Source: Tetrahymena elliotti 4EA
Taxonomy: Eukaryota; Ciliophora; Oligohymenophorea; Hymenostomatida; Tetrahymenidae
Assembly: GCA_000231825.2 (NCBI GenBank)
Contig: JH720301.1
Location: 1,350,123-1,414,122 of the forward strand
Length of the DNA: 64,000 bases
Direction: 5' to 3'
Part shown: in pieces, positions 1-11,500 of the stretch
Layout of the letters: every line of letters starts with the position of its first letter
How positions within the stretch are numbered: position 1 is the first letter of the stretch
Translations under genes and position numbers: made by a program
The notes under the pieces: generated by a model
Seen by the model: only the letters and a program-made list of their open reading frames with translations
Told to the model about the DNA's origin: nothing
Databases searched by the model: none

Positions 1-853
1 TACATGACAAAACATAAACAATACATATTGCCAGCATCATTTATATTATAAAAGCTTAAGGCGAATTACTGAATCAAATATCAAAAAAGCATAATTTAAG
101 ACTAAAAAACAGCATACTAAATTTACTTTATACTTTGATAAATTATCTAGCCAGCTTATCTTGATTGATTAAGTCTGTCTATTTTTTTTTATTATGATGA
201 TTTCTATTTATTTATTTTCAATAGATTTTATTAAATTAGCTATTACTATTGTTTCAAGTCATGGAATATTTATTAAATCATTACTTTCAAGCTATTAGAT
301 ACAGTAAATAGTATGCTATAATTAATTTACTCAATAAAAATACTTATTTTGTTAATAACCTTATGTATTTAATACTTTCTACTGAGGATTTCTAAAAGAA
401 GATATTATTAAAACATTTAGGATTTTCATAAATCAAATATACTTTCTTCATTCATCCATAAATGTGAGATAGAAAACATACTTTTAAAATAAATCAAGGA
501 GATGTTTTTAGTTTAATGTTAATATTTTTAGGCATTATTATATAAACAGAAATATGAGTAGGTAAGGCTTGATTAGGTGCAAATTTTTGTATTATTAACT
601 TTTTTTATTCATCCTTGTTAAAAACAGCTTTACTAAATTATAAAAATATCCCAGTCAAGTCAGGTCGAGCATATAATTAGTTAATTTTTGATTTTTTATT
701 ACTTCGGTTTACTTATTTTTTTGTAAGAAAATGCAATTAATTTTTTTTAAGAGCAGCTGTATGATTTTACCAATAATTTATTATTAATCAAAAAATAATA
801 ATTAATATAAAAAATTAAAACACAAACCAAAATAAATACATACATTAAATCAA
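1..853. other. AT-rich non-coding left edge
   Basis: I see no reading frame here with coding-like composition on either strand, even with TAA and TAG read as glutamine. The stretch is dominated by A/T homopolymer runs. Its right end is presumably the 5' region of the small gene that starts at 854. Nothing else can be supported. Confidence 0.5.
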
Positions 854-1219
854 ATGGGCTGCATTTAAACCAAGAAGAAACTCTCCCAAGTCTAATCAAT
901 CAATGACAATAACAACTAAAATTTCACCTAAAAGAATGAAAAAGTTTACGATTTTGGACTTAAAAGATAAGACAGTTAAAAATTATATGATGCTGAGAAT
1001 CCCAAAGGATTGATCACAAAGCATATTTAAAAGAAAAGTGCTTTAAAATCTTTAAGTAACTATAATTCCTAAAAAGCTATTGAGCTAGAAGAGGTCTATC
1101 CTACTCCTAGCAAAGTAGCCACCACTACTATTAATGGATAAAGAACAAGTATTTTAACAACTTAAATCCTTAGTACTCCTTAAATCTAAAAGATGATGTA
1201 AACTCTTGACAGCTAGTGA
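854..1219 (+). CDS. Small protein with N-terminal MGC acylation motif (121 aa)
   Basis: Reading TAA/TAG as Gln gives one uninterrupted 121-residue frame from the ATG at 854 to TGA at 1217-1219, with no intron. The protein begins MGCIQTKKKL. A glycine at position 2 followed by Cys3 and a basic cluster at 7-9 is the usual layout for N-myristoylation plus palmitoylation, so membrane anchoring is inferred. The middle is Asn/Gln/Lys-rich, and the C-terminal half (for example IELEEVYPTPSK) is less repetitive and looks structured or interaction-prone. There is no transmembrane segment and no domain I recognise. The start was chosen because it is the first ATG of the frame and creates the MGC motif. 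GC content is higher than in the flanks, which supports coding. Function is unknown. A short lineage-specific membrane-associated protein is the best description. Confidence 0.6.
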
Positions 1220-3506
1220 ATGCTTATGAGGAGTCATAAAAATTTTTATTAAACTAATGATTTGCTTGAAAATTCTTTATTAAGAATAATAATTTGTAGA
1301 TATAAAATCGAAATAAAGAAACAAAAGCATGATCAAAAGAAAGCCTTAAGCTTAATACCTATTCCAATTTATAAATAATAATAATTAATTAAATCTAACT
1401 TATAAAATAATACTTACTAATAATACTAAAAAACTCTTTTCAATAAATATCTTTTCCTCTTCTCTTATCTCATTAATTATTCTATCCATTTATATTATAT
1501 ATCAATATGTCTAATTTACTTTAACAGTTAAAATTTTTCTAAATTAGAAAGAACGTTTAAAATCCTTTATTATTTATTTTAAAATGTAAGTAAATATATC
1601 AATCCATATTAATTATATTATAACCACTGTAATTTAAGATTTTGAATAATTACTCTCTATCATTTAATACATATAACCCAAGTTTTTTGTTTATTTCTTT
1701 GTTAAATGACAAAAAAGTATGTAAAATCAATACATTTTTGATAAGTAAAGTGTAAAATTAATTTTAGATTTTAGTAAACCTTAAATGTAAAAAATTTGTT
1801 TATGGTTATTTTTACTGAGTTTACTAAATATTTTTAAATTCAAAGCAAATTTAATTCACCCACCTTTATTACTCAATAATCTATAAATGTGCTACAAACA
1901 CTTCCATTAAATTATAAATGAAATGTAATATAACTAAAGCAGTAGTAGTACCAAATTTTTTATACTTCTAATATTTAGCTAAATCAAAAATAATATCAAA
2001 ATATGAAAGATAAACTTAGGAATAAAAAATTTAGATTCTATTCTTGAATTTATTACTATCTCTTTTTATAAATAAAGAAAAATTTTGTAAACAAAACAAT
2101 CAAAAAAATAATCTTATTTTTTATTCATTAATTTTTTTTTTCTTTGATAACAAATATTATATTAATTTTACTTTTTATAAAATTCCTCAATTTCTTTTTA
2201 TATCTTTATTAGTAGATAATATCCATTAGATTTTTTTACTAAATTTCTTACTGTGGTGAGCGTTATAGCTGATGGGAATATTAAAGCAAGTAAATCAAAA
2301 TATCATTTCACAAATTTTTAATTTTATTCATAACACATTAAATTCACTAAATGATTTTTTAAAGATAAATAAAGACAATTTTACTTACCCCTTGATTGTT
2401 CCATATTTTTTATAATATTTACAGAAATTATTTCAGATATTGAGCAAATTTCTAAAAATTTTTTCATTTTTTTACTATAAATAAATTGAGTTTGTATTTA
2501 AATCAGTATCTATAGTATCTATGAAAACTTTGTTTGAAAACAATCTTTTTTTATTTACTTTTCAAAAAATTATCATCGAACTTAAAATGTGTGATAACAT
2601 TTTGAAGGCATAAATTTAAATTAAAATATTATTTAAATTACAATCATAGAATCACTTTTTAAAGTCAAATCCAAAATACTATAAATAAATATCCAAAACA
2701 CTTATTAATTATTAGATTATTTTTTGAAAGAATGTTACTTCTGAAATCTTTTTTTAATTGAATAGAAAGACGTGTTCTTGCTTTATCTTTTAGTTAAATT
2801 TGCTGTACTAAAAATTACAATTTATTTAATGGTTTTGCCTAAAATGAACCTCACAGTATCTTATAAATAATTTTATAATTTATTTAAGTAAAACAATTAA
2901 GAATATGGAGAAATCAGTAATATATTTTAATGATTAAATTTATTTTTAATATAAAGTATTTTGCTGAGAGACATTTAACATTATATATGTAGTATTAAGA
3001 TATTTTATTTATAATATTATTTATAGTTTATGTAATTATAGATTTTTATAATAGTAATTTATATATTTATAAAGTAATGATTACTTCTTCTTATTTTTCT
3101 TATTTTGATTTGATTTTAAACATTAAGAGAAATTCAAATAAATATATCTGTTTAGCTTAATATTTTTTTGAAGGAAACCAGAATAAAGAAGAAATCTCAT
3201 TACTTTATAGTTAATTAGAAGAGAAAATTAAAACAAATTCATTCAATGATAAAATATTTCTATTAAATATCAATCTAGCATGGTTTTAAAATATTTGAAA
3301 AAAGAAAGATATGGTGATTGGTGTGTAGGATTTGAATTTAGTAGAAATATTTTAGATTTGAGATGAGTAGAAAATTTGTTTATTTGTATTATAGATTTTT
3401 TTTGTTTTATTTTTACATTATTTAAGTTTTTTTTATTATAAAGTAGTTGTTAGAAAGTATTTTGTCTATGCTGTTCTTGCATATTTCCTTGCTTTATTTA
3501 AGCTCA
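1220..3506. other. Long AT-rich intergenic stretch
   Basis: Between the 3' end of the small MGC gene and the 3' end of the minus-strand gene at 3507 I find no convincing gene. Open frames occur by chance because TGA is the only stop. One short frame near 3280-3366 (plus strand, with the string KERYGDWCVGFEF) looks somewhat protein-like but has no recognisable start, partner exon or homology that I can name. Confidence 0.45.
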
Positions 3507-4535
3507 TCATACAATAGCTTTACTGTTAATTGTGTCTTAAGTTGTTCTTAAAATACTTTCTGTCTCAGTAGAGCTATTTATAGTTGCTAACATCTTCTAT
3601 TCTTTTAGAAATGCTGCTTATGATTACTACTAATTGATTTGATGCTTATTTAAATAACCTTCAGAAAGTTTCTTACTCATGTCTCCAAAAGATTTTTTTA
3701 TGCCACTCTTCTATCCAAAGCTGCTTTTGTTCGTTGTACCAAATGACTTTTTAGCAGATTTGCTAATATTACCTCTGCTTAGACGATTTATGTCCTTTTC
3801 AACACTTTCTATGAATTCTGATCCATGAAGGAAAGAGAAATCGGATTCAGAACATGTAAAAGACTTTTCATCAGAGACCTAAAATGTCAGAAGTTATATC
3901 TTCTAAGTAAATTACTAAGGATTTTATGTGTAGTAATACATGCTGACAGTACTAAGATACTAGTGTAATTTCTACAATGAAGAAAAGACAAGGTCTTTGC
4001 ATACAACTCCCTTAAAGCTTTGATCATCTTCAAGGGAATTGCTTTTAGGTGAGCAAGGCTATTATTATGTAGCAGGAAAAATATCATGAACTATGTATTT
4101 GCTGCTTCCATCTTCACTTGTCCTCTTTTTAACAGAGAAAGGATGTAAACTGGAGTTAAACATCAATAGAATAATAACTGAGTAGTTATCTTCATCTATA
4201 ATCAAATATTCATCTAAAAAGTATTATATTTCTTTATCAAAGGCATTGGCTATACCAATACCTGCTTAAAATTTTCTTCCTATGCTCTAGAATTCTATAA
4301 GACTAAATTTTTCTTACAGATAATCAGGATCAAGAAAGCAGCATTCGTGATTGTAAGCATAGCGTTACGATATTTCATAAAGCAAATCTAATTTATCCTT
4401 TAATCCAAGGCAATTTTCTTGGAGCAGAGAAACAAAAGCAATAGATAGCCCGTTCTTCCTAGGATCAAAACTTAAAGCTAGTGGAGAAAAAATATTTTTA
4501 GTTTCTTTTCGATTTACACAACATTAAGCACCCAT
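3507..4535 (-). CDS. MGAQCC-initiated probable acylated protein (342 aa)
   Basis: A single intron-free frame of 343 codons runs from ATG (4535-4533) to TGA (3509-3507). The N-terminus MGAQCCVNRKE has Gly2 and two cysteines at 5-6, which is typical of a myristoyl/palmitoyl anchor; this is inferred. Residues about 20-130 look globular (leucine- and aromatic-rich, with several cysteines, ending near LHPFSVKKR). The C-terminal third is Ser/Lys-rich and repeats the string K-S-F-G (KKSFGTT, KSSFGQK, KKSFGDM) before a glutamine-rich stretch written mostly with TAA/TAG codons. No transmembrane helix is visible. I do not recognise the family. It is the second acylation-type start within 4 kb, but its sequence is unrelated to the 121-residue protein at 854-1219. 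Function unknown. Confidence 0.7.
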
Positions 4536-5588
4536 AAAGTGGAGACTTTTAATTTTTTAAATAAGCAAAAGAATTAATAAGCGAAGAGAGGTAGGATTAA
4601 ATATTGATAAACTTTTTGATTGATATTTGTTATTATTACTCAATAATATTTTTATAATTTTCTTAATTGTTATTAATTATAATTTTATAATTGCATGATA
4701 ATCATTTATACTTAGAATATGCAAACCTCATTCATTCTTTTATGAGCAAAATAATCTTTTCTATTTCTTTTTTTAAGTCTTTTGTAACATAGAACAATTG
4801 GAGGAATCCTTGTTTTCCTATTTATCATTTTTTTTTTTTGCATTTATAATACTAGCTATATTCAGGTATAATCACTAGTTTTTACAGATGAAAAGTGCAA
4901 ACTCTTTTTCTTTTCTTTTCTCTCCGCCCAGCCAATCATTATAATTAAATTCAAAAAATTTTCAATTTGAAAATTTCTTGATTTTAATTTTCCAAAATAG
5001 AAGAAATTATTTTGAAATGGATTTTAAAAAGTTAGTATTAAAACATGATAATTTTATGCTTTTAAAAAAAATTGATGGCTTTAAAAGGTAAATTTATTTT
5101 TAATAAATTTAAGAAAGGAATGTTAGTGATCAATAACAAATTTGTGGATAATAAATTCATAGTTATAAAAAAATGATTAAAAATAGCAAACAGTAAAAAA
5201 TTTAATATTTTTTAATAAATCAAATGAATAAGTAAGACTTTTATAAACAAGTAAGATTAACAAAATTTGTATGTAAGATTAATAAATACATGCTTTTAAA
5301 AATAATAAGATAAATAATAATATAGATGTATAATAGATAGAAATCTATTGAGAATTTATGTATATTATAAATGTTTTATTTCAATAATTTACTTAGATCT
5401 ATTTTTTAATTTCCATAAATTTAGCTAGTTTGAGCTAAATATTACACATTTTTTAAGAATTTAATTAACTAATATTTTTTAGGAATAATTTGCTATTTGA
5501 AAGAGCTATTTATTTTTCTATTTATTTGCTTATTTCTTCTCTTTACTTTCTTTTTTTGCATTTTTTATATACAATCTTATCCTGTCTA
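4536..5588. other. Intergenic region upstream of the MGAQCC gene
   Basis: This stretch lies between the start of the MGAQCC gene and the stop codon of the next minus-strand gene, so it carries the promoter of the former and the 3' end of the latter. It is mostly A/T runs. The one visible departure in composition is the C/G-rich patch at 4919-4938, listed separately. Confidence 0.5.
4919..4938. promoter_or_regulatory. CCAAT box in a C-rich patch
   Basis: The patch reads CTCTCCGCCCAGCCAATCAT. AGCCAATCA fits the CCAAT box preferred by NF-Y-type factors, and it stands out in DNA that is otherwise almost pure A/T. It lies about 390 bp upstream of the ATG of the minus-strand MGAQCC gene, so a role in that promoter is possible. 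This is inference from motif and position only. A single 9-bp match can occur by chance, although rarely at this base composition. Confidence 0.3.
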
Positions 5589-8500
5589 TCACCTTCTTGG
5601 CTGATTATAGCTCGCCCAAGGATTTAGACCAATATTGTTTGCTTTATTTTGCATTGCGCCTTTTTAAATTAAAAAATCAGCAACATTATGATATTTATAA
5701 AAATTAGCCTTGTGTAATGCTGTATCGCCATCATTCTAGTTAAAATTTTTTTTAAATTGTAAGTATTTTTTTAGAAATATTATGATTAATTAATTACATT
5801 AGAAGCATTAATGTCAGCTCCTTTCTAAAATAGATATTCTACTATTTCTTTACTCCCAACTTAAGCTGCGATAATAATAAAGGTATTACCTTCTTCGTCT
5901 CTTGATTCTAGTGAAAGTGAGTGGTATTAATTTAACAAATCTTCAATCTATTCATAAAAATTACATTTATTTATTAAATGAAATTAAAAAAAATATTTTA
6001 GATTTACTTCATGTATGTTATTTTCTTTGATTGCTGAAAAGACTTAATCCTTTTAGCTCTACTAATTTTTTTTAATAGTTTACTATAGTTTTGTTCTCAT
6101 GACTAGATTCTATCTATCCATGGAAGTCTTTTAATTAATTTTAAAAAAATTGGTTGGTAAAAAAATTATAAAAGAATTATCAAAAAAATTCAAATAATTA
6201 ATTTAGCACAGGTTTTTAAGAAATTTTCTTTTAATTAAAGAAAATTTAAGTAAATTAAAATTATTTAAACTTACGGCTTTTTCGATGTCCTTTTTCACTG
6301 AAAATGAAGAAAGTAGACCTGGCTTTTATGAATTCAATAACTCTGTATTATTAATGTTAGAATTTTGTCTAGAGTTATTTATTTAAGCTTATATTGTTGA
6401 TTAATTTAAGTTATATTGTACACTAAAAGAATTCATTTGAGCCTTTGCTGCTGCTGCTGCTTACATTGAGGAAAGTTAATTGTTAGTTGGAGTATTAATT
6501 TAATTCAGCAATTAGCTCTACATATACACCTAATTTCCATTCTGATTATTCTAACTGTTTAATGAACCATAGGATTGAAGAGTTCCTGTTTGCCTATAAG
6601 GAGATTATACTATATCATTTTGCTGTAAATGCTACAAAGGAATTAAAATTTATGAATTTTAATATCTTTGCTGTTGCTATTATTGTAGTTGTTGTTACTG
6701 TAACTGCTATTATTGCTATAGATTAGTGTAATAGGTTTAGTTTTATGATTAATTTAGGCTAGCATTCTGTTTTTAAATAAGGGAAGCTTAGTGAGATAAA
6801 ACTAGTTAGGGTTTAAGATTATTGATGTTTTATGGAGACTAGAAGTAGTTATTAGGTTTGATTGAGTAAGAAGCCCTTTAGGCATAGTATAAATTTGCCT
6901 GATTTTGATTATTAGCAAATACGGGTGATTGTAATTGAGGTTGTGGATTTTGATTCTTATTTTAATCTAGAGCTATATTTGGTTGACTTTAAGAATTTTC
7001 TATATTAAATATTGATCTCTTTCTTTATGTTGATCTTAAATCTTTTTTAGCAATCTAAGTTGGAGAGGGAGCTGCAAGCTAGTTATCTTCTGTTGATTAA
7101 TTTGTGTTTACTTTTTAGAGGCTATAAACTTAATTATCTTAATTTCTTTTTAAAAAAAAATTTAACCTTTGAATAATAAAAACTATTTATATTTACTTGA
7201 TACCACCTTGCTTATTGTTTTCTTGATTTAAAATTTCCTTTTTAAAAAATATAAATTTATTAGCAATAAAAAAAATAAACATTTTTAGATACTTTGTTTC
7301 TTAGTGAATCTGATTGATTAAATGCTGATTGTTGAGATTGTAAAGTTGAAGCTTGATTGTAATTGCTTTAAATACTTGAGTATGAAGGATACATTTCAGG
7401 TTTTTGTTACTGAAGTGAGCTTCTTTTAATAAAGTTAGAAAAAAATAAGGAAATAATATTAAAAAATAAAGTAAAATTTTTAATTATTTGATTACATTTT
7501 TGAAGAATTTTTTAAAGCTTTGAGGTCATCTTCATTTTTAATTGTAATTTAGTTTCTAACATTAGTTTCTCCTCTGTTAGTTATACTAGAAAAGTTTTTT
7601 AAGCTCTAAGTAAATTACTTATTTTTCATATTACTCATAAATGCACCTGCATAAACTTTGATATCTTTAGGAATTTAATTTTAGGGAGTATTTTGTAAAT
7701 TAACAAGCAAGTTAGAAGGAGATGCAGGGTTATACTGAACTTGGTTAGCTGGTAGGGTATTGTTTTAAATAAAATTATTAGGTTGAGATGAGGTGTTTTG
7801 CTATAATGTATTATACTAGTGTTATATTAAGTGAGGTTATATTTACATTTATTACTACGATTATTATTATGGTTTTAAGCTTTATGGCTAAGTTGATAGA
7901 GTAGAGGGTGGTTGCTATTACTAATTATATAGATTGAAGGAGTGCTAAAAATTTTAATGTTGAGAATTTTTTGAGTCTTACCTTTTATATTTATTCATAG
8001 TAGTCATCTCTATGTTATTGTCTATTGATTGTGGTGATCTTTCTTTTAAAGTTTATCTTTGATATGGAGGAACATGGGTACAAGATCCTATTCCTACAAC
8101 TGAATTATCTAAATTAGATCTCTTATTATAATTTTACATTTACTTACCTCTAAGATACTTTTAATTGTTATTGAATTTATTAAATTAATTCTATTGTTGT
8201 TTTACAAAATCTTTTTTAAAGAAATCATGGTCTATTCTTTAATTATCTTAGAAATCTCCTTCTAGCAACTCGTTATATTCGTTTTAAATATTTCTCATAT
8301 CTGTTTGAGAGCTCTTGATATCGAGCTATGCAACCATTTTGTTTATAGTTTTAAACTTTTTTTCTAAAAAAAAGAATAAATAATATTGAAAAACAAAATA
8401 TTTTTTACCTAATTAATTTTATTAAACGATTTCATAATGTGCCTTTTTATCATTTTTACGTGTTTTTAAGATATCATTAATCTAATCATTTTCAACACCA

Positions 8501-11500
8501 CTAAGAACAGGTGTAATTTCTTCATAGAGTTATGTGAACATATTTGAAGATTCATTGGTTACTACAGGCTCAAGGTATCCTTCATTTAATTAGTAGCTAG
8601 ATCTCCCTCCTTCGTAATCTTCTTCATCATAAATAAATTGATATCTATCAGCTAAGTCTTTATCTTAATCACTGATTAAATTTTACTCTTCCATTTCTAT
8701 ATCTTCAATTTCATCACTACTTTCAGAAGAAAAGCTGTCATCACTGCTACTTTCTTGACTGCATTCTTCTTTATTCCTCTTTTTTTCATCATAGAAACCT
8801 TCATTGACTAATTCTTCTAAAAATTAATGCTCATAAATATCTTTATTAGAAAGATCATAGCTTTGATTTTCTCTTGAATCATTCAAAAAAAATGATTATT
8901 AAACTACTTTAGAAGCTTTACTCTCAGTTCTGTCTCTTGCTAAAAATATTTCACCAGCATTTATGTTAGTTTAGTTTAAAGCAATAATCGTATCTAGCTT
9001 AAACCTATCTGAGGGGTCAACTTTACTTTTTATGTTTTTAAGCACATTTCTTAACCTATTGATTAAAAAAGATTTTTTATTAATAAAAGATAGTTTACAA
9101 AAAAATAAATCAACCTTGAAACTTTGTAAAAGAAATCTTTATCTATCTATTTTTCTAAATAAGCAATTTAATAATTCTTAACAAACCTCCATGAGTTTTG
9201 TTCAAGAAATCTTAAAGTACTTGATTTTATTTCTTATTGCTGCTCGCCATTTATTAAACTCATCTTATGATTCCTATCTCTATCGATTTTTTTAATGGAC
9301 ATTTTACTCATCTTATTGAAAAATTTATTTTAATTCAATTCTGAAGAAACAAATTAAGAATTAAAGTCAGAATCATCCCAAGAATGGTTGCTTTAATTTA
9401 AAAAATCTAAGATATAGCTGCTATGATTTTCTTGATATTCATTTTAATTGCCTTAACTAATTGGGAGTTGGTGATCATTTCTCAAATCTTCAAAATCTTC
9501 TTCATCTTCATTACTGCTATCTAAAGATTATACCTCTCTAGCATTTTGATTTAAAACAAACTCAGTGTTGCCATTCTTCTTTTTAATTGCTGAGAAGTCT
9601 AGCTTAATATGAGGAACTTAAATTTAAGTTGGTTCATCAGATGGAGGATTAATTTAAATAACAAGTTTTTAGCTTTGCTTTTTTTTAATATTTCTAACAA
9701 ACCCATTCGCCCTCTCTAATGTTGATTGTTTTTCAATTCCTGCCCTTTAAAAATTAAATAAAATTAAAAAATACATTTAAAAATTAATCTTTAATTACAT
9801 CACATCTTTCTGGGAATGTACTTCATCTTATTTTTAAAACTTATCTGAAACTTTGCTATTTCTCGAAAGTCTCTAGTTTAGCTTTTCAATATCACTTTTC
9901 TAAAGCTCAATATTGGAAATATTTTAATTAATTATTTTTTGTTCTTATTCCAAATCTTCAGACTGCCCATTTTCGCTTTGAATACTTTTTTTCCCCTTCT
10001 AAATTAACTTTTCAGAGGTAATAGCAAATCCATTTTATAGAGAAATTCTAGGTATTTATTATGCAATTTTAGTCTAGCTACCTTCCTATTAGCCAGATTT
10101 ATTGTCTGAAGTTTTTGAGCCATCCATTCCAAAATTTTCTTAGTGGTATTTAGTTTTAAAGTATTAATTAACCTTCCTAAATAAAGTTTTCACATTCTTC
10201 TGAAACATATTATTGTTACCCTTGTTTGAATCAAATGATTCTAGGTAGGGATTCTGCTGCATATAATCAATTTGGTTAATTAACTTTTTAAAATTAGTTT
10301 CTCTTGACTAAGAATTTTAAAGGGGGTTTTAAGATTAATTGTCATTTTCAGAGGCTCCTACTGTTCCGTTATTAGAGCTATTATCTTAATCATTCCTTTA
10401 TCCCTAATTACTCTTTGAATTTTCACTAAATTAGCATAATCCATTAAGCTAAATTTATTTATCTGTTTCTTGACCGTAAATAGATAAAATCATAGAGTCT
10501 TCTGCTTCAAAAAATGATTAATTAAAATTACTCAGACGTGGATAAAAACGACTTTCTTTTTTTGCTTATTTAATCTGTTATGGAGTCAGTAAAGAAGACC
10601 TTCTACTTCCATTCTATTCAATAGAAGATCTCTATTAAATTTTCTAAAATTCTTCGCTTTGTATAGAAACGTTATTTTATCCTTATTTCAGATTTCTAGA
10701 CTAAAGCTACTTTTTCAAACTAATTGCTGGACTATCTTATTCTAAAAGAAAGCTTGAATGTTGACTATCATTATTAAAATTATTTTTTTTGAAGCTATGT
10801 TTTGTTGTATTTGATTAAGTTTCAGTCTTCTTTTCATTTTCTTCCCAAAATTAATTGTTTTCAACTTAATCGTCACTTGATTTGATAAATCTGTTTAGTT
10901 TTTAATATGTGTTATTATTTTAGATATTTAGTTACTGTGAAAGCTTATTCTTAGAATCTATTTTGTTATCTTATTCATTAATTTATGATATATAAATATT
11001 AGTTATTGATGTAATATTCTTTTTACTCTCTCCTTAACTTAAATCATCTAAGTTCTATAAACTAACTTCTTAACTTTGCTATTTACATCTATCAATTTAT
11101 GTTTAAAATTAGTTAATCTCTATCTCACTTTTATCAATATTCTATTAAATTTAATTGTTATTTTAATTAGTTTCATTCTATGTTTCAACTACGTTTCCTA
11201 TTTCTTTGCTAATTTATGAAAAATTATGTATTTCCAATTTATTTTTTATTGACTAAGGTGTAGTATTATCAGGAGGCATTACATTAATATGCAATTCTGA
11301 TTTTTCTCTGTCCTTAAATGTTTCACTTCTCATTCTAAATGACTATTTATCTTTTTCAACTATTAATTAATCTGATTAATTTATTCTAACTGTTTTATCA
11401 CTCTATTAATTATCATTTTGATCTAAATTAATTTTAATAGAATTTTGGCTAAACTGTTATGGTAGTAAATTCTTTTGGCTTTCATAAGAATTTAATTATA

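Noticed and set aside
3270..3366. Short plus-strand open frame with KERYGDWCVGFEF
   Set aside because: It is protein-like but has only about 37 codons, no supported start and no partner exon, and it lies at the 3' flank of a minus-strand gene. Chance frames of this size are common when TGA is the only stop.
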